Assembly (NCBI GenBank): GCA_041648175.1
Contig: JBAZPO010000001.1
Location: forward strand, 248,001 to 312,000
Source of the DNA: Desulfobaccales bacterium
Lineage (GTDB): Bacteria > Desulfobacterota > Desulfobaccia > Desulfobaccales > 0-14-0-80-60-11
Length of the DNA stretch: 64,000 nucleotides
Reading direction: 5' to 3'
The notes under the pieces were generated by a model. It saw nothing but the letters and a program-made list of their open reading frames with translations, searched no databases and had not been told where the DNA came from. Shown piece by piece: positions 40,629-49,259 of this stretch; the stretch's first letter is position 1, and every line of letters starts with the position of its first letter. Made by a program: the position numbers and the translations under genes.

Positions 40629-40970
40629 ATGATCCCCAAAGACGTTAAAGCGTTGTTTTCCGAATTTGACGCTTATTGTGAGACGCTCAATAGAAACGGC
40701 TGCATCAGCTATCCGGTCACCATCACCTGGACCGAGACCGGGGAACATTACGGGCAGCCTGTTGTAGTGATTCTGGGGGAGACCCGCGAGGCCGGCAACC
40801 TGCCTCCCGGCGAATTGCAGGTGCCCGCGGAAATTCTGCACGAACTGAGACAAGTTGGGTATGGGGCTGAGCCTCTCAGCGTAGGGGAAATCAAGGAGTA
40901 TTGGCGAGAAGCCAGGCTGTTGAGCGTCAAAAACCATTGGCACCCCGAGGCCCGGCTGGTCCAATATTGA
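40629..40970 (+). CDS. Hypothetical cytoplasmic protein (113 aa)
   Basis: The protein MIPKDVKALFSEFDAYCETL continues with SYPVTITWTETGEHYGQPVV, VILGETREAGNLPPGELQVP and a C-terminal Trp/His segment SVKNHWHPEARLVQY. No signal peptide or catalytic motif is visible and I do not recognise a family. GAGGAAG precedes the ATG. It lies 35 bases behind RRM copy 2 and may be transcribed with the cold-shock cassette. Confidence 0.6.
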   Translation: MIPKDVKALFSEFDAYCETLNRNGCISYPVTITWTETGEHYGQPVVVILGETREAGNLPPGELQVPAEILHELRQVGYGAEPLSVGEIKEYWREARLLSVKNHWHPEARLVQY

Positions 40971-41159
40971 GTTGATCCCCCTCCCAACTTATCTGACTTA
41001 ATAAGACTCTTCCTCAAAACCGCCCTCCTCATTCCAGGGACCCCTCAACGTAAATTATTCTCAAAATCGCGATATGGTGTATCCGCTAACCATTAACGTC
41101 TTAAGATCTGAACTTTACTGACAACTGCTTCCGGCTTTACTTCTCGCCCAACCCGGTTT

Positions 41160-42491
41160 ATGCTGCACTTCAAGTCTATGGTTATCTCCCGGCTGGTGCT
41201 GAAATTGGGGATGGTGCGCTTTGCCACTTCGCTGTTGGTGGTATTGCTTGCCAACGTCTTAAATCGGGTGTTGATTGTAGACTTGGTGGTGCCCGCGGCG
41301 CTGGTTACCTTCAGCTTTGCCTTTCAACATGTGATGACGCCGGTGGGACTGGTTACCGGGTACTTTTCCGACAACTATCTCCTGGGGGGCCGCCACCGCG
41401 CTCCCTACATCTGGGGGGGCATGCTTCTCAGCGTGGCCATCATGCCTTTTTTCCCCAGCTGGGCACTTGACCTGGGAGCCCAGCCCCATAGCCGGGCCCT
41501 CTTGTACCAGGGTGTGCTCTTGTTTTCCATCTTCGGCATCGGCACCACCGTGTCCGCCACCGCCATCAACGCCCTTCTGGTGGACCAGGTCCCGGAGCCG
41601 GACCGGGGCGGCGCCCTGACCATGGTGTGGATTCTGACTCTTGTAGGGTTCATCGTGGGCTCCGCTTTGACCGGGGTGCTGTTCCCTTATTTTGATTCCC
41701 ATTCCATCCAAAAGCTGTTTGGCGTGGTCACCTTGGTAGTGGTGGCGATTACCCTCTGGGGTGCTTGGGGCATCGAACCGCGGTGCGAGAACAAGCTCTC
41801 CCATGCCCATGGTCAGATGCACCTGTGGCCCACCTTGAAATTTCTGGCTAAAAACCGCCAGGCTTTGGCCTTTTTTGTCTTTCTGGGCACCACCATCTTT
41901 TTTCTGGCCATTCAAACCTTCATTCTGACGCCATATGGCGGGGAAGTGTTGGCGCTGCCGGTGGCCGAAACCAACCGTTTCGGGATTTACACCTCCTATG
42001 GCATCCTGGCCGGCATGGTGGGGGTGCATTTTTTGGTCAGCCTCCGGCACTGGGGCAACAGGATCGTCCTGGTGATCAGCCTGGTGTTAGGCGCCGCGGC
42101 CTTCGGGTTGCTGAGTTTTACGTCTTTTCGACCCGATGCGACCTGGGGTATTTATGCCCTCTGTTTCCTGGGACTGGCCCGGGGGTTTTACAATGTGGGG
42201 CTGTCCCACCTGACCATGCATATGGTGCATCCTTCTTTCAGCGGAATCTTCATGGGGCTGTGGAATCTGGCCAGCGGTCTGGCTCTGGCCGCGGGGGAAA
42301 TGACGGGGGGATTTCTCAAGGACCGGCTGTTTTATCTCACGGCCAGTAATGCCAATGCCTATGGTTGGGTGTTTCTGGTGGAAGGCGTGGGCCTGCTGGC
42401 CTGTCTCCTCTTCCTGGTGCCCCTGAGTTTGAAGAAATACCGGCCCCAACTGGCGCTCATGGTGGCCGAGGACCAGGCGAAACGGAAATAG
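41160..42491 (+). CDS. MFS transporter of the PucC/BCD family (443 aa)
   Basis: Twelve hydrophobic segments are visible. The first part (VRFATSLLVVLLANVLNRVL, TPVGLVTGYFSDNYLLGGRH and RAPYIWGGMLLSVAIMPFFP) matches the PucC/BCD branch of the major facilitator superfamily, known from bacteriochlorophyll or light-harvesting assembly. The middle loop (CENKLSHAHGQMHLWP) is short. No photosynthesis gene is in the window, so its substrate is unknown; homologues occur in non-phototrophs. There is no clear ribosome binding site at the ATG at 41160, and a second ATG lies 18 bases on. A terminator follows at 42499. Confidence 0.85.
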   Translation: MLHFKSMVISRLVLKLGMVRFATSLLVVLLANVLNRVLIVDLVVPAALVTFSFAFQHVMTPVGLVTGYFSDNYLLGGRHRAPYIWGGMLLSVAIMPFFPSWALDLGAQPHSRALLYQGVLLFSIFGIGTTVSATAINALLVDQVPEPDRGGALTMVWILTLVGFIVGSALTGVLFPYFDSHSIQKLFGVVTLVVVAITLWGAWGIEPRCENKLSHAHGQMHLWPTLKFLAKNRQALAFFVFLGTTIFFLAIQTFILTPYGGEVLALPVAETNRFGIYTSYGILAGMVGVHFLVSLRHWGNRIVLVISLVLGAAAFGLLSFTSFRPDATWGIYALCFLGLARGFYNVGLSHLTMHMVHPSFSGIFMGLWNLASGLALAAGEMTGGFLKDRLFYLTASNANAYGWVFLVEGVGLLACLLFLVPLSLKKYRPQLALMVAEDQAKRK

Positions 42492-42498
42492 GGTGGGT

Positions 42499-42527
42499 AA
42501 AAATGGTCGCGTTGCGCCACCATTTTT
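42499..42527. terminator. Terminator after the MFS gene
   Basis: AAAAATGGT ... ACCATTTTT (9 bp) with an 11-base loop starts 8 bases after the stop codon. A-tract and T-tract make it bidirectional. Behind it (42530-42600) lies a CCCCCC..GGGGGG type dispersed palindrome. Confidence 0.8.
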
Positions 42528-42652
42528 ATTCCCCCCTATTTAAAGGAGTCAGGGGGGATTTTATAATCCCTTATAAATCCCTCTAAATTCCTTTTTTCAA
42601 AGAGGGGAAACATCGGTCATTCAAGTTGGGCTCGGTTTATAGCAGATAACTT

Positions 42653-43999
42653 ATGGATCGTGGCACAAGGATAAAAAGGCTGGTCTGGGCCGTATTGTTC
42701 CTCCAACTCCTGGGGTGCGGCCCGGCTCCGGAACTCCCGCCACCCCGGACCATCACCTACACCTTCGATGCCCCCACCCGGGATTTGATCAGTCTTTTGG
42801 CCCAAAAATCCAAAAGTTCCCTCTATAAAAATTTCGACCGCAACTTTAAAGGGCTGCTGGTGCCGGAAAGCCTCCTGCCTTATGAGCCCTTTGTCCTGGG
42901 GCTCTCCACGGAGAGCAAAATCCCTACCGTCCTACTCCTGGATGCCCCCTGGGTGCAGCGCTACGGGGTGGCGGGCTGGCTTTATGAGCTGGAACGCACT
43001 CATATTTTTGATAGGTCGGAACTGGTGCCTGCGGTGGCCGAGGCCTTTTCCGTATCCTTAACCAAGGTTACCGGGGAAAAAGGCAAAGAACTGGTGGCCG
43101 TGCCCACCTATATCAAGGGCAATATCCTTTTTTATCGGGGGGATATCCTGAAGCGGTATAACCTGAAGTCCCCCCGCACCTGGGCCGAACTCCAGGCCAT
43201 TTGCCGCAAGATCTTGCCCCAGGAAAAGTCTTTGAAATATGGCCTGCTCATTCACTCCACCAATGCTCTCAATGATTTTTACCCGATTCTCTGGGGCTTT
43301 GGCGGCCGGGTCAACAACGATGCCGGCCAGTTTGTCCTGCACCAGAGGGCCAATGCGGATGCCTTCGTTGTAGCCCTCAAAGAGCTCATTAGTATGCAGA
43401 AAGGTATCATCCCGGGTCCCGTGGAGTTAAAAAAATTTGAGCCCACCGGCAGCCTGCGGCAAGCTTTCTACCGGGGCCAGGCCTTGTTCATGATCAACTG
43501 GAACACCCGCATGAAAGACTTAACCGACTTGATTGCCCAGGGCAAAGGCCAGGTGCCGGGCAGCCTCACGGACATCAACCAGGTGTGGATATCCCCCATC
43601 CCGGCGCACACAGACCATCCCAACCGCTATACCAACATCGGCTCGTTCGGCTGGGCCGTCAACCGCTTTTCCGTGACTGATCCCACGGTCATCGCCAATG
43701 CCCGGAGTTTTATCGAGCTGGTATCCGACGAGCAGTTCCAGATCCTGGCGGCGGAGAACTTTGGACAGGTGCCGTCCCTGAACCGCGCCCTGGAGAAGGT
43801 GACCAACCGCGATGTGGGACGGGTCTACAAGTGGACCTTTGGGCAGAAGGACATGGTGATCCGCGCCCGGCCCCACAACCGCCGGATCAATAACGTTTTG
43901 GAAAAATATCTCCAGGAGGCCCTGTACGGCTTGCGGACGCCGGAGTCGGCCCTGGACGGCGCGCTGGCCGACTTGAAAGATCTGACGAGACCGGAATAG
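42653..43999 (+). CDS. Solute-binding-like lipoprotein (448 aa)
   Basis: A lipoprotein signal (RLVWAVLFLQLLGCGPAPEL, Cys at the lipobox LLGC) precedes a two-lobed extracellular solute-binding fold of the sugar-binding (family 1) type: VAVPTYIKGNILFYRGDILK, RTWAELQAICRKIL, WGFGGRVNNDAGQFV, RQAFYRGQALFMINWNTRMK and GSFGWAVNRFSV. In ABC importers this protein binds carbohydrate, but no MalF/G-type permease is present here. The next gene starts at the base after its stop codon and encodes a kinase-like membrane sensor, so it may present a ligand to that sensor or to the MlaE permease. Confidence 0.85.
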   Translation: MDRGTRIKRLVWAVLFLQLLGCGPAPELPPPRTITYTFDAPTRDLISLLAQKSKSSLYKNFDRNFKGLLVPESLLPYEPFVLGLSTESKIPTVLLLDAPWVQRYGVAGWLYELERTHIFDRSELVPAVAEAFSVSLTKVTGEKGKELVAVPTYIKGNILFYRGDILKRYNLKSPRTWAELQAICRKILPQEKSLKYGLLIHSTNALNDFYPILWGFGGRVNNDAGQFVLHQRANADAFVVALKELISMQKGIIPGPVELKKFEPTGSLRQAFYRGQALFMINWNTRMKDLTDLIAQGKGQVPGSLTDINQVWISPIPAHTDHPNRYTNIGSFGWAVNRFSVTDPTVIANARSFIELVSDEQFQILAAENFGQVPSLNRALEKVTNRDVGRVYKWTFGQKDMVIRARPHNRRINNVLEKYLQEALYGLRTPESALDGALADLKDLTRPE

Positions 44000-45643
44000 A
44001 TGACGACCCCGACGACCTTCATCCGCTATTCCCTCCGGAACCGGCTCTTTGTCCTGGCCGGAGCCACCTTCCTGCTCTGCGTCGTAGTCATCCTGCTGTT
44101 CTTCCCCTTGCTCAATCTCACCTTAACCGGCCTCCAGGACCGCACCCTCAAATCCATGCAAGAGGGCGCCGAGGTGGAAGCCACCACCATTGCCCGGCTT
44201 CTGGTCTTGGAATTCGCTTCCTATAAGGGGTTGATGCAGATGACCCCTAGCTCGGATACACCCACGGATCAATCGATCAAGGATCTGCTCTGGGAGAAAG
44301 TTACTTTCAATGAAATCATCGAAGGCATCGAGCTGATTCAGGGCCCAGCAGACGCCCTGGGCCAACATTTGACCTATATGTTTTATCGCCGGGAGGCCCC
44401 GGAATTGAAGCCCATGGCCGGCCCCCAGAAGCTCATGAAATCGTTTCAGGGCCTGGAACAAGACCTCATCAACAGCATCACCACGCAGCAGCGCGTGGAC
44501 AACCGCCTCCAGGAATCCGTCAACCGGGGCCCCAAACAAGAAGGTGAGATGCTGCTGCGCTATATGCCGGTGCACGTGCTACTGGCGGATGAGGGGGCGG
44601 TCTATTGGGGCGTGGCCAAAATCGGCATCGATACCAGCCGCATGCGCCAACTGCTCCTCCTTCAAAGCGAAGAACAGAACCTTCTCCGTAAGGATATTTG
44701 GCTAGAGATCATCTTGAGCCTGACCATCTCCGGGGTTCTGGCCATGAGCCTCATCTATTTCTGGGTGCGCTACATCACGGAGCCCTTGAAAAGCCTGAGC
44801 TTCGTAGCGGGGGACTTGCAAACCGCCCGGCCCGAAGATTTCGATCTCTGGCTGGAAAACCTGAAACGGGTGGACCCCCAGGGGCAGGCTGAAGTGGCGG
44901 TAATCCAGCAGGTCCTTAGACGGTTGGGGACTGCTGTGCCCAAACTGGGGCAGCGATTGATTGAGAACGAGGCCCGGGCCTGCCTGGGCCGGGTCATGGC
45001 CCGGGGGCTTCCGACCCTGCAGGCCTGGCAGGCCGACCTGCAGGATCTGGAGCGCAAGCTGGCCACAGGGGGGGCTGACTCGCTTCTGCCGGCCGATCAG
45101 ACGCTGGCGCTGCTTCGGGCCAGGCTGGAGACGGTGTTCGAAGACTTTTCCCTCTTCTGGTCGAAGGAGCAATGGGAAGCGCTCGACCTCACCCTGGGTC
45201 TGGAACGAGCCTGGCGTCTGGCGACCTTGGGACTGCCGCCGGAAGTCCAGCTCCACCATGATCCCAGCCCGCTGCCGCCGGTCTGGGGAGCGGCGTCTGA
45301 ACTGAGCCTGGCCGCGCTCTACCTCCTGGATTTTGCCGTGGAATTGCTGCCCCCGGACGGAGACCTGGGGCTTGCGGCCACACCAACCCCGGCGAAAGGA
45401 GTGCTCCTGACCGTATGGTCCTCCGGGGAGATGCGCACACCGGCGGAGTGCCAGAGATGGTTGAATCCTTTCGGCGATCCGGCTAGCATTTCAGGAAGTC
45501 TGGGGCCGGCCCTGGCCGCAGCCATTGCCGCCCAGCACGGCGGCCAACTCACGCTTAAGCCCCGGGAGGCGGGAGGAGTGGAATTTTCCCTGGCATTACC
45601 TCCCCCAGAGGCCTCCCAAGACCCTCATGAGCTTCCTCATTAA
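44000..45643 (+). CDS. Membrane histidine-kinase-like protein with dead kinase core (547 aa)
   Basis: TM1 (LFVLAGATFLLCVVVILLFF) and TM2 (IILSLTISGVLAMSLIYFWV) flank a periplasmic domain of about 190 residues. A HAMP-like segment and a helix that aligns with a HisKA (NEARACLGRVMARGLPTLQA) follow, but the phospho-His is missing. The HATPase-like part has Asp where the N-box Asn should be (LAALYLLDFAVELLP), SSG in place of the DxG of G1, and GSLGPALAAAI in place of GTGLGLAI. It should not phosphorylate. A role as a structural or ligand-reading partner of the neighbouring lipoprotein and permease is inference. It overlaps the MlaE gene by 17 bases. Confidence 0.8.
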   Translation: MTTPTTFIRYSLRNRLFVLAGATFLLCVVVILLFFPLLNLTLTGLQDRTLKSMQEGAEVEATTIARLLVLEFASYKGLMQMTPSSDTPTDQSIKDLLWEKVTFNEIIEGIELIQGPADALGQHLTYMFYRREAPELKPMAGPQKLMKSFQGLEQDLINSITTQQRVDNRLQESVNRGPKQEGEMLLRYMPVHVLLADEGAVYWGVAKIGIDTSRMRQLLLLQSEEQNLLRKDIWLEIILSLTISGVLAMSLIYFWVRYITEPLKSLSFVAGDLQTARPEDFDLWLENLKRVDPQGQAEVAVIQQVLRRLGTAVPKLGQRLIENEARACLGRVMARGLPTLQAWQADLQDLERKLATGGADSLLPADQTLALLRARLETVFEDFSLFWSKEQWEALDLTLGLERAWRLATLGLPPEVQLHHDPSPLPPVWGAASELSLAALYLLDFAVELLPPDGDLGLAATPTPAKGVLLTVWSSGEMRTPAECQRWLNPFGDPASISGSLGPALAAAIAAQHGGQLTLKPREAGGVEFSLALPPPEASQDPHELPH

Positions 45644-46442
45644 GGTGTTACGGGCCCTGGACTGGGGCTGCGGGCAGGTCTGGCAGGGGTTCAACTCCGT
45701 AACCTCCCGGTTGTTGAGCATCTGCGCTTTATTTTATCGTCTCCTCCTGGGGGCCTTCACCGGTCCCGCCTGTCTGGGGCTATTCGTCCGGGAGTTGTCC
45801 CGGCAGATATATTTCACCGCCATCCAGCGCGCCTATATCCTGATCTTCACCGCTCTCATGCTGGGTATGTTGGTGATTGTCCATGCCACCCAACAGTTGG
45901 TCAAGGTCCAGGGGGAGGAGTTCGTGGGCTGGCTGCTGGTTACCATCGTGGTGCGGGAGGTGGGGCCGGTGTGGGCCGCCTTTTTCGTGTTGCTCAATTC
46001 CGGCAGCGCCATCACGGTGGAAATCGGCACCATGTCGGTGAACGGTGAGATTCGGGCTTTGCAGATGATGGGTATCGACCCTTATCGCTATCTGGGAGTG
46101 CCGCGCTTCTGGGGGGTCACCATCAGCCTGATGTCTCTTTATATCCTGTGTGTGTTCGCGGCCATCATCGGCGGGTATCTCTTTGCCCAGGCCTTTGCGG
46201 AAATCTTTTGGGCCAAATTCTGGTTATCATTCATCAACGCCTTGGAATGGATTGATGTGAGCGTGGGCTTTGCCAAAACCGCCATATTTGCCATGCTCAT
46301 TGCAACTGTGTCCATTTATTTCGGGTTCAGCGCCACCGAAGACATGGGCGAGGTGGCCCAGAATACTTCCCATGCCGCGATCTGGAGTCTAGTGCTGATA
46401 GGGATCATGGATATCTGCCTGACTGCGGCTTATTACCTATGA
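45627..46442 (+). CDS. mlaE: MlaE-type permease (271 aa)
   Basis: Five or six membrane helices carry the MlaE/DUF140 hallmark: REVGPVWAAFFVLLNSGSAI then TVEIGTMSVNGEIRALQMMG and IDPYRYLGVPRFWG. In the Mla and MCE systems this subunit forms a lipid-conducting dimer between the MlaF ATPase and the periplasmic MCE ring. The usual EIDAL motif reads EIRAL here. The start inside the kinase-like gene is chosen because MSFLIKVLRALDWG matches MlaE N-termini; the longer frame above it is the other gene read out of frame. It is followed 143 bases later by the degenerate ATPase gene. Confidence 0.9.
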   Translation: MSFLIKVLRALDWGCGQVWQGFNSVTSRLLSICALFYRLLLGAFTGPACLGLFVRELSRQIYFTAIQRAYILIFTALMLGMLVIVHATQQLVKVQGEEFVGWLLVTIVVREVGPVWAAFFVLLNSGSAITVEIGTMSVNGEIRALQMMGIDPYRYLGVPRFWGVTISLMSLYILCVFAAIIGGYLFAQAFAEIFWAKFWLSFINALEWIDVSVGFAKTAIFAMLIATVSIYFGFSATEDMGEVAQNTSHAAIWSLVLIGIMDICLTAAYYL

Positions 46443-46585
46443 AGGCCGGGTTTCAGGTGACAGCATTTGAAAAGGAAACCTGCACTAATTCCCACTATTT
46501 TCCAAGGGGAGAAAATGGATGATAATACAGAAATATTGGTAAAGCGAAGTCCTAAAACCTGGAACCTGAAACCTGAAACCTAACT

Positions 46586-47302
46586 ATGCTGCACTACGCC
46601 TTAAATCTTGAACTGGTCACCCTGCCGGAAGCCGCCGCACCCTGGCTTGCGCCCCTGTCGCTTGCCGTGGCCTTGAACGAAGTTGTGCTCATTGAGGGGG
46701 TTAACCCGCACTCGGCCGAGCCTTTGCTGGAAGTGGCGGCCGCCCTCAAGCCTCCCGTTGCGGGCCAAGTCCGGCATTGGGGCGAAAACGCTGAGACCCT
46801 GCCCCGGGCAGACCTTTACCACCTCCGCAGCCGGATCGCCTATATTTCACCCCGGCAGGTGTTGCTGCACCGCCTCAGCCTGGGTGAAAACATCGCCCTG
46901 GCCCCGTGCTATCATCAGGGGTGCTCGGAATCTGAAGCTTTGGAGCCTCACGCCGATTTACTGGAACTTCTGAAGTTGCACGCCCATCTAGATCAGTTTC
47001 CCACCCAGGTGTCCGCCGCAGTTTATGCCCGGGCAGTGTGGGCCCGGGAGCTGTTAAAAGGGCCCGAATTGATCCTGGCCGCCATATCCGGTGATTCGGC
47101 CACCGCGGCCGCAATGCTTGTCGCGGTCCTCCGGGATTACCTGGCCACGAACGGGATTGCCGCCATCGTGCTGGGGGAGGCCCTGGAATCCTTTTATCCT
47201 CTGGGACACCGGCTCCTGCGCCTGGAGTCGGGGCAGCTCCTGAAAATGCCGCTCCTGGAACACCGGGCCCGGCCCCTCACCGCCTATCTGCCATTGGTAT
47301 GA
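46586..47302 (+). CDS. Degenerate ABC ATPase-like protein, MlaF-related (238 aa)
   Basis: The outline of an MlaF-like ABC ATPase is kept (PLSLAVALNEVVLIEGVNPH, a Q-loop-like region ADLYHLRSRIAYISPRQ, LHRLSLGENIAL, ARELLKGPELIL), but the nucleotide-binding residues are gone. Walker A, normally GxxGxGKST, reads GVNPHSAEPLLEVAAAL without Lys. The signature LSGGQ region reads TQVSAAVYARAVWA. Walker B and its Glu (normally LLLDEP) read LILAAISGDS. It cannot bind and hydrolyse ATP in the known way. Its position right behind MlaE says it fills the ATPase slot structurally or regulates it. A true ATPase must come from elsewhere, or the system is not ATP-driven. Confidence 0.75.
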   Translation: MLHYALNLELVTLPEAAAPWLAPLSLAVALNEVVLIEGVNPHSAEPLLEVAAALKPPVAGQVRHWGENAETLPRADLYHLRSRIAYISPRQVLLHRLSLGENIALAPCYHQGCSESEALEPHADLLELLKLHAHLDQFPTQVSAAVYARAVWARELLKGPELILAAISGDSATAAAMLVAVLRDYLATNGIAAIVLGEALESFYPLGHRLLRLESGQLLKMPLLEHRARPLTAYLPLV

Positions 47303-47377
47303 AGCCAGCTATCAGTAGCCAGCCTTCAGCTATCAGCCAAAACTTGAAATGCAGCACCGCCGCCCCGGCAGCAATCT

Positions 47378-47412
47378 GTAACCTTGAACTTTGAACCTTG
47401 AACCTTGAACTT
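47378..47412. repeat. TTGAACCTTGAAC heptamer-like repeat
   Basis: AACCTTGAACTTTG is repeated with small changes, ending in TTGAACTTTTC. Similar stretches lie at 26727-26757 and, as AACCTGAAACC, at 46555-46583. All are in spacers. Confidence 0.6.
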
Positions 47413-47413
47413 T

Positions 47414-48331
47414 TCAGGAAGGGCTCGGTTTGGTGAGCTTTTCGAAGCGTTCCAGGGAATGGCCTAACCGGCCCTTTTGGTTGACTTCCTTAAGCCGCTT
47501 GAAGCACCTGAGCATCTGGGACGTGCGCCCTAGACCGGCAAAGACGTCGAAGGCCCGGACGTAATAATCCCAGGCCTGACACAGGTCCCCTCGGCTTTGA
47601 TACACCTCCCCCAGGAAGAACAGGTCCCCGGCCATGGCGGGCCGATCTAGAATGGAGCGGTCGATGGTGAGCGCTTGGGCGAAACGCTCCAGAGCCAGGC
47701 CGGTGTCTCCCCGAGCCAGGGCCAGCCGGCCCAAGTGATGCGCCAGGGTCCCTTTGAGTTCCGGCGTGGTAGCCAGAGGTTGGCTACGATTCAAAAAATC
47801 TTCAGCCAGGGCCGGGTCTTTCTGGTCCAGATAAAAACTGGCCCACTGGAGATACACCCGGGCCAGGGCTCGGGGCGCTTGGGCTTGCCAGGCCGCGTTC
47901 TGGGCCGCCTGGAGATGCCGGGCGGCTTCCCCGGGATTCCCTGCCTTCTGGGCTATGGTGGCCAGGTTAGCCTGGTTGATACTGACCGCGACCCACTGCC
48001 CCTGAGCGCAATTCACTTGCAGGGCCTGGTTAAATAAATCCCGGGCCTGTTTAATCTCTCCATCCTCCAGGGCTACGGCGCCCAGGTTGTTGAGCTGCTG
48101 GGCCTCCCCCTGGGGATAGTCCACGGACCGGCTCATGGTCAGGGCCCGGGAGAACTCCCGTGAAGCCCGCTTCAGGTCGCCCCGCGAGAACCACTGCTCC
48201 CCCTGAATGGAGAGGTCGTTGATGCGGCTTACCTGCTGCCCGAACGGGTCCGGTTTGGCAGCGCAGCCCACCACCAGGACCGCCAACATAAGCACTATCC
48301 AGCGCCTAAGGCAGGCTACGCGGTTCCACAT
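47414..48331 (-). CDS. TPR lipoprotein of the MCE cluster (305 aa)
   Basis: A lipoprotein signal (RRWIVLMLAVLVVGCAAKPD, lipobox VVGC) precedes about six TPR-like helical pairs (RGDLKRASREFSRALTMSRS, AQQLNNLGAVALEDGEIKQA, GTLAHHLGRLALARGDTGLA, FLGEVYQSRGDLCQAWDYYV). It is expected on the periplasmic face of a membrane as a scaffold. The start lies 26 bases inside the MCE gene, so the two are translationally linked. Its role as assembly partner of the MCE ring is inference from this overlap. Confidence 0.8.
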   Translation of the reverse strand: MWNRVACLRRWIVLMLAVLVVGCAAKPDPFGQQVSRINDLSIQGEQWFSRGDLKRASREFSRALTMSRSVDYPQGEAQQLNNLGAVALEDGEIKQARDLFNQALQVNCAQGQWVAVSINQANLATIAQKAGNPGEAARHLQAAQNAAWQAQAPRALARVYLQWASFYLDQKDPALAEDFLNRSQPLATTPELKGTLAHHLGRLALARGDTGLALERFAQALTIDRSILDRPAMAGDLFFLGEVYQSRGDLCQAWDYYVRAFDVFAGLGRTSQMLRCFKRLKEVNQKGRLGHSLERFEKLTKPSPS

Positions 48332-49259
48332 GAATGGATCGGCTCCGGGCGCCCTTGGGCGCGGTCAGGCGGATGAGGGGATTGGCCTTGATGGCGTCCA
48401 TGACTTCCTTGCCGCTTCGGGCCGTCTCGGTGGCCGCTTCCACGAGGTCGGGCAATTCCTCGCTACCGGCCTTGATGTTGGCCACGATGGCCTTCAAGGG
48501 TTCGATTTCCTGGGTGATGGATTTGGTGAACACTTGCAGATCCTTGGCCGAAGGCCGGAAATCCCCCGTGAGATTCTTGGCCTCCACCAGGAACTGGTCC
48601 AGGTGGCCCAGACTTTGAACCATCTTGGTATATAAATCTTTTTGCATGAGGAGCAGGCCCATGGTGCCTTTGGCCTCGGTGAGGCTCACCAGCACCTGGT
48701 TGGCATGATTCACCACCGCTAGAAAAACCTTTTCATCGTTTTTCAACTGTTCGCTCAACTGGGCGATATTGGCCACGGTCAACTTGACTTTGTCAATGGT
48801 TTCCCGGTTGACCAGCTCCGCCAGTTGCTCCGTGAGGGATTGGCGCTCCCGGGACGGTATGGTGCCGTAGGGTTCAATCTGGGGGTAGCCGGAAGAGCCG
48901 GGGCTGATTTCGAGATATTCGCTGCCGATTATGGTGGGGCTCACCACTTCCGCCACGGAATCCTGGTGGATGAGATAGTTGTATTTCTTGTAAATCTTGA
49001 TGGTGACTTGCACCTGGGGTAGCCCGCCCGCCGTGGTGATGCGCAGGTCGGAGACCTTGCCGATCTCGGCGTTGAACATCTTGACCAAAGAGCCCGGGCG
49101 CAGGTTGTAGCCCTGCTTGAATTTTACCAGATAGGTGGTCTGGGTCACGCCCCAGCCCTTGCCCTGGGCAATCGCCAGCAAGGTCACCACGGTGAAGATC
49201 ACCAACACCAGGAGAAATGCGCCTACCAGCTTTTCCTTGCGGGTAAAGCCCTCTTGCAT
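48306..49259 (-). CDS. mlaD: MCE/MlaD-family substrate-binding protein (317 aa)
   Basis: One N-terminal transmembrane helix (KLVGAFLLVLVIFTVVTLLA) is followed by the MCE domain: YLVKFKQGYNLRPGSLVKMF, NAEIGKVSDLRI, VQVTIKIYKKYNYLIHQDSV and SPTIIGSEYLEISPGS. A long helical C-terminal part comes next (LAELVNRETIDKVKLTVANI, GSEELPDLVEAATETARSG). MlaD-type proteins form hexameric rings or tubes that pass lipids between membranes. This gene and the TPR lipoprotein converge on the MlaE/ATPase genes of the opposite strand, so both halves of one transporter are probably encoded here. Confidence 0.9.
   Translation of the reverse strand: MQEGFTRKEKLVGAFLLVLVIFTVVTLLAIAQGKGWGVTQTTYLVKFKQGYNLRPGSLVKMFNAEIGKVSDLRITTAGGLPQVQVTIKIYKKYNYLIHQDSVAEVVSPTIIGSEYLEISPGSSGYPQIEPYGTIPSRERQSLTEQLAELVNRETIDKVKLTVANIAQLSEQLKNDEKVFLAVVNHANQVLVSLTEAKGTMGLLLMQKDLYTKMVQSLGHLDQFLVEAKNLTGDFRPSAKDLQVFTKSITQEIEPLKAIVANIKAGSEELPDLVEAATETARSGKEVMDAIKANPLIRLTAPKGARSRSIHVEPRSLP

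Noticed and set aside
41259..42050. Long minus-strand open frame opposite the MFS transporter
   Set aside because: Pro/Gln/His-rich translation typical of a shadow frame; the plus strand encodes a clear 12-helix transporter.
47378..47412. TTGAACCTTGAAC repeats as a CRISPR remnant
   Set aside because: Units of about 7-14 bases without spacers; no cas genes.
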